The position numbers and the translations under genes were made by a program. Shown here piece by piece: positions 28,601-35,900 of a DNA stretch of 64,000 bases (within the stretch, counting starts at the first letter, position 1; each line of letters starts with the position of its first letter). The notes beneath the pieces are model-generated. The model did not search any database and was not told the origin of the DNA. It worked only from the letters and a program-made list of their open reading frames with translations. Source of the DNA: Malania oleifera (taxonomy: Eukaryota > Streptophyta > Magnoliopsida > Santalales > Ximeniaceae); contig NC_080419.1 of the NCBI RefSeq assembly GCF_029873635.1, positions 63,109,540 to 63,173,539 on the forward strand, given 5' to 3'.

Positions 28601-31600
28601 GGGAGAGTTGGTGAGGGGGTTGGGGGATTCCTACTTTTGGTTAGAATCAATATTCCTCCATCTTCCTATTGGAATCCCTATTCTCACTTTTAGTGGGAAT
28701 GAGCATTCCAAGAGAATGAATATTCCTACTTTGAAAATATAATCAAACATGGGAATGGAATAAAATGTTGGAATGATCATTCCATTCCATCGTACGAAAC
28801 ATAGCGTTAGAGGAATAAAAATTACCAAATAAACCCAAATATTTGAAATAAATAAAATTAATAATCAAATAAAAATAAATCTCAAATCTTCTTTCTTCCC
28901 ATATCATTCAACTTTTTGGTGAAAACTCAACTTTTGACATGAAGGATGAATATCCACCAAAAGAACACACAAGAGAAGGTCGCTTACGACGGTGGATCTG
29001 GGGTTCAAGCCTTGCCGCTTGCAGCACACATCCGGATTTACCTCCTACGTGTGTTGGCTGTGGGCACGGCTGACATAGACGTGGGATTAATCTGGTACGT
29101 AAGCCCAGGAAACCTGGTGTATCCAAATAAAAAAAAAAAAAGAAAAAAAAAAAGAGAGAGAAGGCTAGAACAATTTGATGATCAATGTTGACGAGCTAAA
29201 CATGTGTTGAACAAACCCTCTTATTGGCAAAACACAGATGAGAAATTCCAGTGAGAAAATAGTCATTCAGAATTTCAACTACATCCATACCATGCATCAC
29301 TCGAGATTAACTACATGAAGAAAGTGCAGAACTGAAGGGTGGTAGAATCACTTTTGAAGTACACTGGCCAGCCTTCTTGCTTATTTTATGTCTTTGTTTA
29401 GTATTCTACCTTCAGTTGCTATGAAGTTGGATAGGATTCAAAGATGTTTTTTATGGAGAGGAAGCAACATTTAGTGGAGTGGAACAAGGTGTGTCCCCCA
29501 GTTAGATTAGGGGACCTGGACCTTAGCAAGCTGCAAGTGTTCAACAAGGTCCTTCTTGGCAAGTGGTGTTGGAGGCATGCCATTAAGGGTGATGTTTTTT
29601 GGAGGTTAGTTATCAGCAACTGGGATGAGTAGGCAAGGACGACTGTTTTACAAAAGATGTGTCCTTTATGGGTTTGGTTTGTGTGAAGGAATCATGAAAA
29701 AGTGAACTTTCCTAAGTTCACTAGGTTTTTGGTGATGGCAATGGGAAAATTTGATTTTTGCTGAATGTTTGCAGTGGAGATATGGTATTGAAGGATTCTT
29801 CCTCCCTTTATTTTGTTTGGTGAGCAACAGAAATGCAAAAGTTGATGATGTTGGGGAAAATGAGGGGATATGCAACTTGTTTTTTAGTTGAGAGAAGTTC
29901 AGGATTGGGAGCTGATGAAGTTGAGTTCTTACAGCTGTATAGGATAAGCTATTTTGGAGGATTCTTCTAGGTGGATGGATGGCAAAAGCTTGAAAATATC
30001 AGTGAAGGATTTATAAACAGATGGACCTTTGTTCTGAAAATCCTCCCTAGAAGGCTTTTGAAGAGATAAAGCTCCTGTGAAGTTTTCCTCTTTGCTTTGG
30101 AACCTTCAACAGAGGCTTTTCTTGTTTGAGATACCTTTAAGTAAAAGAGGGATGATCCTGGCAGATAGATATCATATATGCGAGTAGGAAGGGGAAAGTG
30201 CTGATCACTCCTGCTTCATTGTCCTTTGCCTTGAGATATTTCAAGTATTGTGTGGCAGTGGTTTAAGTTTGTGTGTCATGTCCAACATTTCTTCTTTGCG
30301 TATCTTTTGGAAATTCAAAGGTTGTTGTAATAGTAATAGAAGGGCGTGGGAGTTAGTAATCCATTGTATGTTTTGGTGCAGGTGGAAGGGAATAATTTGG
30401 AGAGCTTTTGAGGGGAAAGAATGGGGTATACGCAGAGGATTCAGGGCACCATTTTGCATACGAGGAAAATTTTGAACCAGACATATACACTTGGTCATAT
30501 ATATTTATAGATAAATTAAAGAATGAACATATTCGTGGTAAGTTAGGTGGAGCACCTATAGAATAGAAGATAAGATAAGGGAAGGACGACTTAGATGGTA
30601 TGGACACTTGCAATGTAGGCCACATAGTGCACTAATGAGGAAAAGTGAGTTAGTTACTGTGGGGGGCAGTAGAAGGGGTAGGGGTAGACTTAAAATAACT
30701 TGGAGGAGATAGTGAGTAAGGATTTAATATCCTTGAATCTGTCAAAAGAAATGGTCCACGATCGCATAAATTGGCGGAAAATGATTCATATAGCCGACCC
30801 CACCTAGTGGGACTTTGTTGTTGTTGTTTATATTTTGAATTTCTTTGTGTTTGGTTCCTTGTGCCCTTTAATGCAACTCTTTACTTATTATTATTTTTTT
30901 TAAAATCTATTGCGTGATGTTTCCAAAAAATGTTTTAAAAGATGAAGGTGTAGTGCAAGACATTTTATAAGCCTTGTAAGGTGAGGCATAAGGCCCAAGG
31001 TACTCGGGCATTAGCCTTTTGATTTTTTTTTTTTTTAATATTATAAATAAATACAGTACATATGTATTTAAAAATAATAAAAATTATTAAAGTTACAAAT
31101 AAAATTAGAAAAATATTTGTGGCTACTTTTTGGCCAGTCTAACCATATAAACTTAAAATGGTTCAAGTAAACCATGCTATGAGATAATCCTAATATTTCA
31201 AAAATTTAATAGTGTTTATGATCCAAGATGTAACTTTATTGTTTTGAAGTGGTTTAGGTTAAGAGTTCTTGGGATTCACTTTGATGAGAGTGCTCCTTAG
31301 TCCTCCTTACATGCATATAATTAGTGTTTGTTTGGTATCGTTTGTGTTTTCTATTTTCTGTTTTTGTTTTTCTGAAGTGAAAAGAAATGGATTGTGAAAA
31401 CATGTGTGTTTATGTTGCCATTTTTTTTTTTTTTTTTGGTTTCTATTATTGGTTTTCAACTATATTCGAAAAGGAAGCGAAAATTAGATTTATATGGTTT
31501 TCAGTTATTTTGGCAACTTGTCAGAATACTTTAATATCCAAAATTAACTTTTGTGGATTAAATCCTCATTTTATACATAATTTTTTATTTAAAATAAAAA

Positions 31601-34489
31601 TATAATAGCTATATGAATTTGAAATATAAGTAAAATGAAATCTTAATAAAAAATAATAATAAAACCATTAAGAAAATATTTTTACTATTTTCCAACTACC
31701 ATGTACAATAAAATTGTTCGAACTGTTGTACTTCTCCTTGTGAGGGATAACCATTTATCTTGTTCTTTAAATACTGTTTCTGTAATAATTTTTGTTGATG
31801 AGACATTTATTTTTGGGTAATTGTGCTTTGTATTATATTATACATGACTCCTTAGTGATAAAATAAATTTTACAAATTTCAGCCATGTGAATAACATTTT
31901 ATCAACTTTTATTTAAAATTGTATTGCATGGCTATGAATCTGATCAATTTAACTTTGCTGCTAATTGTTTTTGTCTTAGCTATCTTTGCTGCTCCTTGTT
32001 TTTGTCTTAGCTCTTCATTGCATTTCTCTGGTGCATAGGATGCTCATCATTCCATTATTGATGATTGTGAAATCATAGTTGATTACAACAGACAGCAGTT
32101 GATGCCTGGGTGGATTCCAAGAAGGTTAGGTTAGTTAGAGACTCTCAATTAAAACATCATTTGCTTCTATAAATTAGCTTGAGGTAATCTTTCTTCAACA
32201 GGAGGCGGCCTTGGTGGTAAGAAGGAATCAGGACAGCTTCGTTTTGGAGGACGAGAAAGGCCATTTCGAGCTCCTCTGTATGTACCCTTACTCCAGTTTA
32301 TATGATGCCCTTAATGTATTACATTAAACTTACAGTTGTTTTGCTTTGCCCAATGATCTTTCTTAAATTGTTCTCTTGAACCCTTCCCTCCTTTTAGTTT
32401 AGATCCTTGCATTTGAATTGTAATATTGTTTTGTATACTCAAGCAATTATAGTCTCATAAAATAACTTTTTCTCTTGTTTTTGAATATGGAAATTTATCA
32501 ACAAACCTTAGTAGCTAAACTCTATCGTTTGCAAAAATCAAAAGAACTAAGGGCATGGAGAAAGTTCAATTATTGAAACTAGAGGGTTAACTGTGCAGTT
32601 GGCCTGGGTGAACAGAATATTATATTTTCTTTCATATAATTTCTTGGACATTCAATTTTTCTACTGAACTGCTGTTTTATATTTACATGAAATGGCACCA
32701 ACCTGGTCATCATGGTGCATGGCACCTACAGTTTTATGTGGCCTTTGACATGTCATTTCTCTCCCCTGGGCAGGACCCTGAGGATAGTCAATAGTGCTGT
32801 GATGCTTAGGAGATTATTGACCATAAGGGATCATCTTAAGAGAACTATCTGGATGGGGCACAAAAAAAGTGGGTGCGATTATAGTAGCACTAATGCACCG
32901 GATCCCATCAGAACTCCGCAGTTAAAAATACTTGGGCGAGAGTAATACTAGGATAGGTGACCTCTTGGGAAATCTTTGTGTTGCACCCCTTATTAAAAAA
33001 AGAAAAAAAAGAAAAAGAAAAAAAAAGAGAACTATCTGGACTGATAGTATGACTTTAGGAAGTGGGCTGAATTTCTCTGTTTTAGGTTCCATAAGATTTT
33101 TTTTTTTTTTTGTGAGACATCCTCTCTATATCTCTTGCTACACTGCTTGAATTTCAGTAATATTTCACAGATGAGCTAAGTTGCCGTATACCCTGTCCCA
33201 TTCAAATTAACTGGTTTTTGGGTTCTATAATTGGGATGTGGCAGCTTTTAGGGGTAGAAATGATATTGCAGATTCCTTCTTCTTTTCCTTCATATCCTCA
33301 GCGCCTGAGGGAGCTGTAAGTTTCAACTGTTGGATGTATACTCAGCTCCTGACTGTTCATGGTTTTGTTCTTTGCAATCTTTGTGTCACATGTGATCCTC
33401 TTGCACACCTGCACATGCACATGCACATGCACATGCACATGCACATGCTCATGCTCATGCTCATGCTCATGCAACTACTGAGCCAGTTTTCCTCATGGAT
33501 GGTGTTAATTTCTAAATTACCCTTGATATTTTTATTGGTTCAGAAAATTTGAACTTTTGATGACACTTTCTCAGAAACCTGCTACCTTTAAAATGCTAAA
33601 TGCTGTGAGGCAACCAAGGAAGATTGGTGAAGAGGGAGGGATAACAATGTGAAAGTCTCTTGGCATGCCCCTGCAGCAGAGACATCTAATTTTTTTTAAA
33701 CATATGTATTTATTCTTTTGTTTTTGTTTTTGTTTTATTTTTTGGGAAAACATAACAGGCGGCCAGTTCCATATGATGATATGAAAAGACTTGGAATCCC
33801 ACCTCCTCCTGAAGGGAGATACATGCAACGCTTTCAGGTATCGTTTCCCCATTAAAATTCCAGAGAAATTTCACAAACTTTACATTGCGTTTGGGAGCAT
33901 GGAGTTTGGCTTGATCTTGGAATTGGCAAGTTTGAACAAAATGCAATCCGAAATTGTATTTTGTCAAAATCCGTGCTATTCGAAATCCAAGAATTGAATT
34001 CATAGGGTTAGTTTCATTGTAATCTTGCTCTTTGTTCTGTTACCTAAATTTGTTAGTAGGGCTTTGCAAACTTTTCTTTATCCCTTTTTTATTGTCTCTT
34101 TAATCAATAAACATCTTGCCTTTCCAATTTCAAAATTATTCTTTAGTGCTAATTGTTGTTATTATTAGTAGAACAGGGTGCCAATTAATTTATGGCCCTT
34201 GAATTGTTACTCTGCACTTTGATCTAAGTTTGCTTTTGAAGTCGGGCTCTTTGATTGTGAAGAACAGAACAGAGCTAATATTCATGCATCCTATGTGCAG
34301 AGTGGCAAATGATTTCCTCTTTAATTTATGCAGGTTCCTTCTCCCCCAAGAAGAAAAGAGAATTACGAGGACAAGGAAGAACGCTCATACAAGCGCCATA
34401 AACATTGTATACACTCCCACCGACACGAGAGGAGAGGGAGGAGATCAACTAGTCAGGATCACTCTGATGTTAGTGGTGGTAATAGATAA
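10074..34489 (+). CDS. SNRNP35: U11/U12 small nuclear ribonucleoprotein 35 kDa protein (SNRNP35 homologue)
   Basis: A nuclear RRM protein of the U11/U12 di-snRNP, which recognises U12-type introns. Coding exons: 10074-10212, 10291-10388, 12193-12244, 25865-25935, 32039-32129, 32202-32277, 33759-33837, 34334-34489. All introns are GT-AG, all phases agree, and the joined frame is 762 nt (253 aa) with TAA at 34487. Visible features: an N-terminal plant-type segment ([18 protein letters not shown]); an RRM from about residue 60 with RNP2 TVFVGRL and RNP1 CGYAFVEF; the family hallmark [33 protein letters not shown]; a [20 protein letters not shown] stretch; and an Arg/His-rich tail. These match the plant and animal 35K family in order and length. 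Oddities: very large TE-filled introns 3 and 4, and Cys in place of the usual basic residue at the start of RNP1. It is open throughout, so probably functional, but no transcript was seen. Confidence 0.93.
10291..10388 (+). CDS. SNRNP35: SNRNP35 exon 2
   Basis: Acceptor ttcttgcag-type (tctcttgcag) at 10290. It encodes DPFGDP, the RNP2 strand TVFVGRL and the first RRM helix, and ends on Lys before gtttat (phase 0). Confidence 0.93.
10540..11592 (+). mobile_element. RTE-type LINE, 5'-truncated, in intron 2
   Basis: Conceptual translation across frames gives RTE reverse-transcriptase motifs: [23 protein letters not shown], then [12 protein letters not shown] where FADD is expected, and a downstream [15 protein letters not shown] segment. 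The end is 'accccacctagtgggactta' followed by (GTT)n at 11577-11592, the usual 3' end of plant RTE elements. Frameshifts, stops and the altered catalytic box make it inactive. Confidence 0.85.
11593..12192 (+). other. Rest of intron 2, no recognised element
   Basis: AT-rich intron sequence with a (TC)n run at 11992-12007, ending in the exon 3 acceptor. Nothing else recognised. Confidence 0.6.
12193..12244 (+). CDS. SNRNP35: SNRNP35 exon 3
   Basis: 52 nt after tggtttgcag. It encodes [17 protein letters not shown] of the RRM and ends with one base of the Val codon before gtaatt. The neighbouring intron 3 is 13.6 kb. Confidence 0.92.
12245..13049 (+). other. Start of intron 3, purine-rich tract
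   Basis: Contains a GA-rich stretch at about 12730-12920 (long AG/GAA runs). Its reverse-strand ORF is a composition artefact. No element recognised. Confidence 0.5.
13050..14545 (+). mobile_element. Probable L1-type LINE ORF1-region fragment
   Basis: An open stretch at 13956-14291 ends [20 protein letters not shown] then AKKG and a stop, wording I associate with the region before ORF2 in plant L1 elements. Then come 'ggacttgttgtcctcact', a T-rich segment and an A-rich end near 14520-14545. A second open stretch at 13088-13561 is unassigned. No RT follows, so this is a partial or non-autonomous copy. Confidence 0.45.
14546..16030 (+). other. Intron 3 sequence, nothing recognised
   Basis: AT-rich with short homopolymers and a (TA)n at about 15670-15682. 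No coding or element signature found. Confidence 0.55.
16030..17540 (+). mobile_element. L1-type LINE, 3' half
   Basis: Translation in shifting frames gives '[20 protein letters not shown]', '[20 protein letters not shown]', 'MKDFLW', '[20 protein letters not shown]' (end of the reverse-transcriptase region) and a zf-RVT-type end '[19 protein letters not shown]'. It is 5'-truncated and followed by a T-rich 3' UTR and a short A run at about 17527. It points tail-to-tail at the next L1 piece. Confidence 0.85.
17541..18345 (-). mobile_element. L1-type LINE 3' fragment, opposite orientation
   Basis: The minus strand encodes '[20 protein letters not shown]', '[18 protein letters not shown]' and '[17 protein letters not shown]', the zf-RVT end of plant L1 ORF2. 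The element's 3' end is near 17541, abutting the tail of the plus-strand L1. Two frames are open in succession; it is truncated at about 18345. Confidence 0.8.
18571..21820 (-). mobile_element. RTE-type LINE, nearly full length, decayed
   Basis: The 3' end on the plus strand is 'acaacaacaacaacaaca' plus 'cccactaggtagggttgg' (18571-18625). Minus-strand coding pieces: the C-terminal '[20 protein letters not shown]' (18783-18992), RT with [20 protein letters not shown] and an FAND/FADD box (19311-19556), and an apurinic-type endonuclease with [13 protein letters not shown] (21233-21436). A roughly 57-bp tandem duplication (about 19298-19410) doubles the catalytic box; one copy reads FADD, the other FAND. 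A (TA)n lies at 19583-19624. Many stops. Confidence 0.85.
19583..19624. repeat. (TA)n microsatellite
   Basis: About 20 TA units inside the RTE element. Confidence 0.9.
21821..22375 (+). other. Intron 3 sequence, nothing recognised
   Basis: AT-rich, with an A run near 21960-21976 and a (TA)n near 22125. No element assigned. Confidence 0.5.
22376..22600 (-). mobile_element. RTE-type LINE 3' end fragment
   Basis: (CAA)n followed by 'aagtcttaaatctcacaagg' and 'aggtggactacatgaatcc' matches the terminal 200 bp of the RTE at 18571. A severely 5'-truncated copy in the same orientation. Confidence 0.75.
22790..23850 (-). mobile_element. L1-type LINE 3' fragment
   Basis: 'acatcaaagctgctttccag' and 'tttgaatatcggacagcaaa' parallel the 3' end of the L1 at 17541. 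The minus strand reads '[20 protein letters not shown]' and '[11 protein letters not shown]' (23285-23473), the zf-RVT region. Degenerate. Confidence 0.75.
23851..25005 (+). other. Intron 3 sequence, nothing recognised
   Basis: AT-rich. Short homopolymers and a (TC)n at about 24690-24702 only. Confidence 0.5.
25006..25178 (-). mobile_element. Au-type tRNA-derived SINE
   Basis: The minus strand has pol III box A TGGCAAGAAGG (25157-25167) and box B GGTTCGAGTCC (25115-25125), then 'AACAGCCTCTCTGCATAAAA' and 'GGGCAAGGCTGGGTAC', in the order found in plant Au SINEs, ending 'GGAGCATTGTGGCCAGGGAC' and a short T-rich tail. The length of about 173 bp fits the family. Several changes from the consensus, so not recent. 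Confidence 0.85.
25179..25864 (+). other. 3' end of intron 3
   Basis: No element recognised. Ends in the acceptor 'tcatgtttgcag' for exon 4. Confidence 0.6.
25865..25935 (+). CDS. SNRNP35: SNRNP35 exon 4
   Basis: 71 nt after atgtttgcag. It completes Val and encodes [18 protein letters not shown] (RNP1), ending on Glu before gtacag. It is isolated between two giant introns. Confidence 0.92.
26256..26880. mobile_element. hAT-type non-autonomous DNA transposon (625 bp)
   Basis: Flanked by a perfect 8-bp target duplication, aactcaac (26248-26255 and 26881-26888). Termini are cagtgttttaaaaggc and gccttttaaaacattg, a 16-bp inverted repeat with one mismatch. The 8-bp duplication and short inverted repeats fit hAT. 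The interior repeats 'ccttaaggcttacgccccaa'-type units near 26770-26830. No transposase. In intron 4. Confidence 0.85.
27005..28806. mobile_element. Terminal-inverted-repeat DNA element (about 1.8 kb), possible captured exon
   Basis: The left end 'ctatgttcggtacgtagg' then 'aatggaatgg' and the right end (reverse complement) 'ctatgtttcgtacgatgg' then 'aatggaatga' form an imperfect inverted repeat of about 28 bp rich in GGAAT. I could not define a target duplication. The interior has a GA microsatellite (28536-28557) and, on the minus strand at 28170-28331, an open acidic stretch beginning [20 protein letters not shown]. No transposase seen. Confidence 0.55.
28536..28557. repeat. (GA)n microsatellite
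   Basis: About 11 GA units inside the inverted-repeat element. Confidence 0.9.
28960..29160 (+). mobile_element. tRNA-derived SINE with A-rich tail
   Basis: Box B GGTTCAAGCC at 29002-29011; the 3' part 'gggattaatctggtacgtaa' and 'cctggtgtatccaaataaaa', then an A-rich tail to about 29160. Box A is degenerate. A family different from the SINE at 25006. Confidence 0.7.
29360..30480 (+). mobile_element. L1-type LINE, 3' part
   Basis: Translation gives '[20 protein letters not shown]'-like wording, '[20 protein letters not shown]' and '[14 protein letters not shown]' (29444-29632), from the region after the RT of plant L1. Later frames are broken. It ends against the RTE piece near 30485. Confidence 0.75.
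30490..30833 (+). mobile_element. RTE-type LINE 3' fragment
   Basis: Encodes '[17 protein letters not shown]', then '[17 protein letters not shown]', and ends 'accccacctagtgggacttt' with (GTT)n at about 30816-30830. Same family as the pieces at 10540, 18571 and 22376. Confidence 0.8.
30928..31250. mobile_element. Degenerate relative of the hAT-type element at 26256
   Basis: 'atgttttaaaagatgaaggt' followed by 'ccttgtaaggtgaggcataa' resembles the terminal and subterminal sequence of the 26256 element. The other end is not clear. Confidence 0.4.
31251..32038 (+). other. 3' part of intron 4
   Basis: AT-rich. 'tgtttggtatcgtttgtgtt' at 31326 resembles the start of small DNA elements, but no matching end was found. 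Contains a duplicated 'cttgtttttgtcttagct' just before exon 5. Confidence 0.45.
32039..32129 (+). CDS. SNRNP35: SNRNP35 exon 5
   Basis: After ggtgcatag it encodes [18 protein letters not shown], then [12 protein letters not shown]. It ends with one base of Gly before gttagttag; choosing this donor rather than the one 5 nt upstream preserves the conserved RRLGGGLGG. Confidence 0.92.
32202..32277 (+). CDS. SNRNP35: SNRNP35 exon 6
   Basis: 76 nt after tcttcaacag. It encodes [18 protein letters not shown] and the start of RPFRAPL, with donor gtatgt. Confidence 0.94.
32838..33040 (+). mobile_element. Retroposed unit carrying 5S rRNA, with target duplications
   Basis: Perfect 16-bp direct repeats, aagagaactatctgga at 32838-32853 and 33025-33040, bracket a 17-nt leader, a full 120-nt 5S-like sequence and an A-rich tail (32991-33024). 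This is the structure produced by LINE-mediated retroposition. It lies in intron 6 of SNRNP35. Confidence 0.9.
32871..32990 (+). pseudogene. 5S rRNA retropseudogene (or 5S-derived SINE)
   Basis: Begins gggtgcgat, has the landmark 'gcaccggatcccatcagaac' and 'cttgggcgagagtaatacta', and ends 'gtgttgcacccct': exactly 120 nt, like plant 5S rRNA. Differences from the plant 5S sequence I know are mostly transitions (C to T, G to A), including loss of the usual GCGTGC before TTGGGCGAG in the internal promoter region. It is unlikely to be transcribed. It is isolated, not in a 5S array. Confidence 0.93.
33041..33758 (+). other. Rest of intron 6
   Basis: Holds a T run near 33097 and the hexamer microsatellite. 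Ends in the exon 7 acceptor acataacag. Otherwise unremarkable. Confidence 0.55.
33407..33472. repeat. (CACATG)n / (CTCATG)n hexanucleotide microsatellite
   Basis: Six gcacat units pass into four gctcat units. Read forward it encodes His-Met then Leu-Met repeats, which are not a gene. Confidence 0.95.
33759..33837 (+). CDS. SNRNP35: SNRNP35 exon 7
   Basis: 79 nt after acataacag. It encodes [19 protein letters not shown] and RYMQRFQ, ending phase 0 before gtatcg. Confidence 0.93.
33838..34333 (+). other. Intron 7
   Basis: Ends with ttaatttatgcag before exon 8. A segment at about 33885-34005 beginning 'gcgtttgggagcatggagtt' could be a small DNA element but has no clear inverted ends. Confidence 0.5.
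34334..34489 (+). CDS. SNRNP35: SNRNP35 exon 8 and stop
   Basis: After tttatgcag it encodes [20 protein letters not shown] and an Arg/His/Ser-rich tail, with TAA at 34487-34489. The tail is less regular than the RS/RD-rich tails I know from other plants. Confidence 0.88.
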   Translation, partial: VPSPPRRKENYEDKEERSYKRHKHCIHSHRHERRGRRSTSQDHSDVSGGNR

Positions 34490-35900
34490 GCCGCTATCAG
34501 TAAGTGTAAGAGCGCTGTTTTTTAATTGTTATATCGTTTTTTCTCTTGTTTTTGGTTTTTTGGTTTTTGTCTTGGCTGGGGTTTATTGGATGAGTGCAAA
34601 TTTGTATGTACTTGCATGCTGAGATAGCCATGGTTTGTGCCCTCTTAATCTTTTATTATATAGGTGTTAACTGTCTGCAAATGCTTTCTTTGTTTTTTCA
34701 TTTGGTCCATGCGCCTCAAATTTGTTGAGTTGTTGTCCAATAATATTTTTTATAGTAATATTTCAAATATAATAGACTGCCATTTATTTTTTGGAACTAA
34801 TGCACTTTGAAATCTCATGGATCATTCACATTTTTTTTAGACAAATTTGAGGGATCATCCCTCGAGTTTTGCATGCCAAACCTTGAATCCCTAGAAAATA
34901 AGATTGGTCAACTGTTCTAGACTGATTGACTTACCCGGTCACTTGGATCATTTGGTTGTTTTAACTCGCTATTTCAAGTAGGGGTCCAAAACAGATATAT
35001 GGAACGCAATAAATATTACTCACAGAACCTATAGACAATCTGCAGAGCTGCTGTACAAAAGGGAAACTTGACACGAGGGGACTAACAAATTCAATTCTCA
35101 TTGCTAGGGCTTACAGCTGCACTTGTGGATGCATCGGCTCCTGCAATAGCAAGATTGTCAATTTCGAAAGGGTTTTGCACTGCCAATTGTTCTTGCACAA
35201 CCTCGTCACGGTTTCTAGAAATGTTTATTATTGGTGTTGTGGGTAATTCTGTTTGGAAATTACTTGGGACATAACTAGGAAGCCCCTCAATCTTGCATTT
35301 GGTAGAATGAAATTGGGATCATGAATTTGGATTTTTATAGATTTGAATAAAATTTGATACAACTGTGTATTGATTTTCTTTTGAATTGATACAAATTTAA
35401 ATTTAAGAATCAAAATCTATGCTCTGTGAATTTAATCGAACATGGTAGAAAAAACAAAAACATTAAATTGTAAGGAACCACAGTTAAAAAGAAGTCCATG
35501 TATATGAAGGAGGTCATTGCAATGACATTTAAAACACTTGTGTAGATTGGGGTGTTGGACTTTCGGTTTAATGTCTTCGGGAAAAGGCATCTTGTATTTC
35601 ATTTTTTGTTTTGTTTTGCTGTTTTGCCAAATCAAGCCTATAAATGATGGTCAATATGTCATATAACTATCTTTTGTAAAAATAAGTAAAAAAGAATTTA
35701 TGCGTTTAATTTTCGAATGCATTAGGTGTAATAAAAAATTACTCCTGAGAAGTTATTGATAAATTCTAATTTCTTGAGAAATTCTACCTTTTAGTTGTTG
35801 AAATCCAATTTGAACACAAAATGACCATAAAAAACTTCCCTCCGTATAATTGAATTGACAATAGGAGCATTTTTAGGTGATTAAAAAAATGGAAGCAAAT
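34490..35900 (+). other. 3' UTR and downstream flank of SNRNP35
   Basis: Follows the TAA. No clear AATAAA signal close by. Beyond about 34800 the sequence is AT-rich intergenic DNA with no recognised element. Confidence 0.45.

Noticed and set aside
28478..28693. Arg/Glu-rich ORFs around the GA repeat
   Set aside because: Low-complexity purine tract inside a DNA element.
32871..32990. Functional 5S rRNA gene
   Set aside because: Isolated copy with A-rich tail, target duplications and altered internal promoter region; a retrocopy.
33238..33552. 104-residue ORF with HMHMHM and LMLMLM repeats
   Set aside because: Lies inside intron 6 across a hexanucleotide microsatellite.
33885..34005. Small DNA transposon in intron 7
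   Set aside because: The start resembles such elements, but no convincing inverted ends or target duplication could be found.
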